From the NCBI GenBank assembly GCA_946479395.1, contig CAMLFV010000141.1, forward strand, positions 1-7,039: a stretch of DNA of 7,039 nt, given 5' to 3'. Of the stretch, positions 4,815 to 7,039 are shown piece after piece. Positions within the stretch are counted from its first letter, which is position 1; every line of letters starts with the position of its first letter. Position numbers and translations under genes: made by a program. The notes beneath the pieces were generated by a model, which saw only the letters and a list, made by a program, of their open reading frames with translations, searched no databases and was not told where the DNA came from. Origin of the DNA: an uncultured Flavobacterium sp. (lineage in GTDB: Bacteria; Bacteroidota; Bacteroidia; Flavobacteriales; Flavobacteriaceae).

Positions 4815-6719
4815 ATGAAGAGAATCTTATTAAACGCTTTTTTAATAGGGAGTTGCTTACAGATTAATGCTCAAAAGAAAATAAACGTTTCTTTTACTGA
4901 TGTTCCAAAAGATTTCTTTGAAAATACAAACAAAGTAATTGTTAATAGAACTGAAAATAATGAAATATTATCGCAAACTACTTTAAAAAAACGAGTTTCC
5001 GAAACAAATTGGGTTTCTAATGAGAAGGGGCTAAATGATCTTGATTTATCAATTGTTTATGACAAATTATCGAAAATTAGAAACTTAGAACTGAAAATAT
5101 ACAATACTAATGGCGATTTGGTAAAAACGTACAAAGAGAAAGATTTTACTGACGTTAGTTTAGCCGATGGTTTTTCGGTTTTAACAGATGATAGAATGAA
5201 AAGTTTAACCCCTTCTTATTTTAATTATCCGTTTTACGTAAAGTTTGATTATGAGATAGACGAAGAAAGTACCATTCGTATTCCTGCATTTGCTCCAATT
5301 CAGTCATCAGATGATCGTGTAGTACAAGCTTCATATTTGCTTACCTATCCAAAAGAGTTTTCAATTAAAAGAACAGAAAAAAACTTAACCAATTATAAAG
5401 TTATTGCAGAGCAAAATCAGAATTCAATATCTTATAAAGTATCAAATATCATTGCTCCAGAATACGAAGATTTCAATGCACGATATTTTGATTTATTGCC
5501 CGTAGCTCGTTTTTCTAACAATATGTTTTCATTAGGTAATGTAAAAGGTAAGGCTGATAATTGGAACGAATTTGGAGTTTGGTATTATGATAATCTCTTG
5601 AAAGGATTAGATCAGTTGCCCGAAACTACTGTTGCTAAAATGAAAGATCTTACCAAAGATGCTAAAGCCGATGTAGAAAAAGCACAGATTGTGTTTGAAT
5701 ATGTACAAAACAATACACGATATATTTCTGTTCAGGTAGGTTTAGGTGGTTGGAAACCTTTTGCTGCAAAAGATGTAGATAGATTAGGTTATGGCGATTG
5801 TAAGGCATTAACCAATTATACAAAAAGTTTGTTAGAAAGTGTAGGAGTGAAGTCTTATTACACGATAATACATGCTTCAGAACGAATTAGAGATATCGAC
5901 GAAAGTAATATTTCATTACAAGGTAATCACGCCTTACTAACACTGCCTACTAAAGATGGAAATTTGTTTTTAGAATGTACCAGCCAAAAAATTCCGTTTG
6001 GATATTTAGGTTCTTCAACAGAAAACAGAAAAGCTTTGGTAATTAAGCAAGATGGAGCCTATTTTGTTGATACACATTCTACCAAGGAAGATAAAAATGT
6101 TTTAAAAGCAAATTTTATAGTTGATTTAACCAATTTACAAAAGGTAAAAACGAAAGTTAATTTTGAAAATAAAGGATCTTTTTATAATAATGTTTACTCG
6201 TTAGACAGTAACGATAAAAAAGAGATAAACAAGTATGTAAAAAATGTGTTTTCTGGTCTAAAAGATGTTAATGTTATTGATTATAAGTTTGATAATGATA
6301 AAGTTGGGTATGTTTTTAACGAAGAAATTAATTTAGAAACGGCTTTCATTGGTACAAAAATGGGAAATGATTACATGGTTTCGGTTAATTCGTTTTTTCC
6401 TGTTGCATATTCAATAAAAAAATATAAAAATAGGCAAACAGGTTTTAGTATAACTCGTGGAAAAACAATTAACTTACAAACCGAGTTTGTTTTATCAAGT
6501 GACATATCGGTTGAATTTTTACCTGAAAGTAAAACTGTGGAATCGAAATTTGGAAAACACGTATTAAAAATAAACAAGTCAAATGAAAAGATTGTTATTG
6601 AAGAAAATTTCATTTTAAAATCTGGCGATTACACTAAAGAAGATTATAGTTTATACGAAAAATTTATTTCAGATGTAGTTCAAAACAATAACAGCAAATT
6701 AATATTATCAAAAAAATAA
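4815..6719 (+). CDS. Exported DUF3857 protein with transglutaminase-like domain
   Basis: The product is 634 aa. Residues 1-19 are a Sec signal peptide (MKRILLN, hydrophobic core, NA|Q), so the protein is exported, probably to the periplasm; there is no T9SS sorting domain. A beta-rich DUF3857 region spans about 45-220. A transglutaminase-like domain follows, about 265-400: RYISVQVGLGGWKP (302-315), YGDCKALTNY (326-335) with the nucleophile-position Cys329, NHALL with His372, and LFLECTSQ (384-391) with Glu387 where Asp is more usual in the triad. A C-terminal beta region (about 430-620), probably DUF3858-like, ends the protein. The Cys and His are present, so the fold may be active as a peptidase or transglutaminase, but substrates of this family are unknown. 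A Cys at residue 14 (LIGSC) could suggest a lipoprotein, but the hydrophobic stretch before it is short. The gene starts 28 nt after dtd with no terminator between, and is followed 6 nt later by a second protein of the family. Confidence 0.85.
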   Translation: MKRILLNAFLIGSCLQINAQKKINVSFTDVPKDFFENTNKVIVNRTENNEILSQTTLKKRVSETNWVSNEKGLNDLDLSIVYDKLSKIRNLELKIYNTNGDLVKTYKEKDFTDVSLADGFSVLTDDRMKSLTPSYFNYPFYVKFDYEIDEESTIRIPAFAPIQSSDDRVVQASYLLTYPKEFSIKRTEKNLTNYKVIAEQNQNSISYKVSNIIAPEYEDFNARYFDLLPVARFSNNMFSLGNVKGKADNWNEFGVWYYDNLLKGLDQLPETTVAKMKDLTKDAKADVEKAQIVFEYVQNNTRYISVQVGLGGWKPFAAKDVDRLGYGDCKALTNYTKSLLESVGVKSYYTIIHASERIRDIDESNISLQGNHALLTLPTKDGNLFLECTSQKIPFGYLGSSTENRKALVIKQDGAYFVDTHSTKEDKNVLKANFIVDLTNLQKVKTKVNFENKGSFYNNVYSLDSNDKKEINKYVKNVFSGLKDVNVIDYKFDNDKVGYVFNEEINLETAFIGTKMGNDYMVSVNSFFPVAYSIKKYKNRQTGFSITRGKTINLQTEFVLSSDISVEFLPESKTVESKFGKHVLKINKSNEKIVIEENFILKSGDYTKEDYSLYEKFISDVVQNNNSKLILSKK

Positions 6720-6725
6720 AACACG

Positions 6726-7039
6726 ATGAAAAACATAGCACTACTAATTATTCTTACATTTTCTTTTAAAAGCTATTCACAAGAATATAAAGTAAAAAAA
6801 ATTACAGCAGATGATTTTAAAGAGAAAAAATATGCTAAAGATACAGTAGCCAGCGCAGTTGTTGAATACAATATTGGAAAGACTTATTTTGTAGCAGCTG
6901 GTGAAAATTATCAACTTGTAACAGAAACAAAAAGAAGAATAAAAATTATTAATAAAGATGGATATGATTTCGCAACTGTAAAAGTTCCGTTGTATAGAGA
7001 TAAATCTACAAGAGAATTTTTATCGGTGTCTTCGCGCTG
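6726..7039 (+). CDS. Second exported DUF3857-family protein (partial, 3' end outside window)
   Basis: An open frame begins at ATG 6726, 6 nt after the previous stop, and runs off the right edge: 104 complete codons are visible. Residues 1-18 form a signal peptide (MKNIALLIILTF, then YS|Q at 18/19). The mature part has DTVASAVVEYNIGKTYF, ETKRRIKIINKDGYDFATVKVPLY. This fits the N-terminal pattern of DUF3857 proteins, where a strand 'A(D/S)AVV-Y-GxxYF' is followed by 'RIKIxNKEGYDxAxV'. It is thus a likely paralogue of the upstream gene and likely its operon partner. Whether it carries a transglutaminase-like domain cannot be seen. Confidence 0.8.
   Translation, partial: MKNIALLIILTFSFKSYSQEYKVKKITADDFKEKKYAKDTVASAVVEYNIGKTYFVAAGENYQLVTETKRRIKIINKDGYDFATVKVPLYRDKSTREFLSVSSR

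Noticed and set aside
4815..4874. Lipoprotein signal (LIGSC) at the start of the 634-aa DUF3857 protein
   Set aside because: Cys14 would leave a very short hydrophobic core and the lipobox is poor, while cleavage at NA|Q (19/20) fits the pattern of neighbouring exported proteins.

Overview
The window is AT-rich chromosomal DNA from a member of the Bacteroidota, most likely a gliding or gliding-related flavobacterium (Flavobacterium/Myroides type). The evidence is a GldA-type ABC ATPase, a secreted protein with a type IX secretion (T9SS) C-terminal sorting domain, a C-terminally fused DAHP synthase/chorismate mutase, signal peptides ending in (A/S)|Q, promoters of the TTG...TAnnTTTG kind, and A-rich leaders without Shine-Dalgarno sequences. 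I cannot name a species.

Layout. Bases 1-133 are the last 43 codons of rpoA (RNA polymerase alpha, C-terminal domain). It is followed at once by an inverted repeat and a convergent gldA on the minus strand (185-1081). A 93-bp divergent promoter region with a shared 11-bp palindrome separates gldA from a plus-strand gene for a T9SS-secreted protein of unknown function (1175-2143), which ends in a clear intrinsic terminator (2172-2208). A plus-strand cluster then runs to the right edge: bifunctional DAHP synthase/chorismate mutase (2280-3362), rsgA (3369-4337), dtd (4334-4786, interrupted), a DUF3857/transglutaminase-like exported protein (4815-6719), and the first 104 codons of a second DUF3857-type exported protein (6726 to the edge).

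How the genes fit together. The aro-rsgA-dtd genes are 6 nt apart and then overlap by 4 nt, so they are very probably one transcript joining entry into aromatic amino acid synthesis with ribosome maturation and D-aminoacyl-tRNA proofreading. No terminator is visible between dtd and the two exported DUF3857 proteins, so these may be co-transcribed. GldA belongs to the gliding/T9SS-associated machinery. The neighbouring secreted protein would be a cargo of T9SS, but the two genes are divergent and not an operon.

The most notable point is a TGA at codon 44 of dtd, exactly where relatives are expected to have Trp (TGG). The rest of the frame is intact and conserved, so this is a recent nonsense mutation, a base-call error, or a UGA read by tRNA-Trp. 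The second oddity is that rpoA is not followed by rplQ, its near-constant partner. I saw no RNA genes, CRISPR arrays, insertion sequences or clearly novel multi-gene system, and no gene-free stretch above 300 bases.
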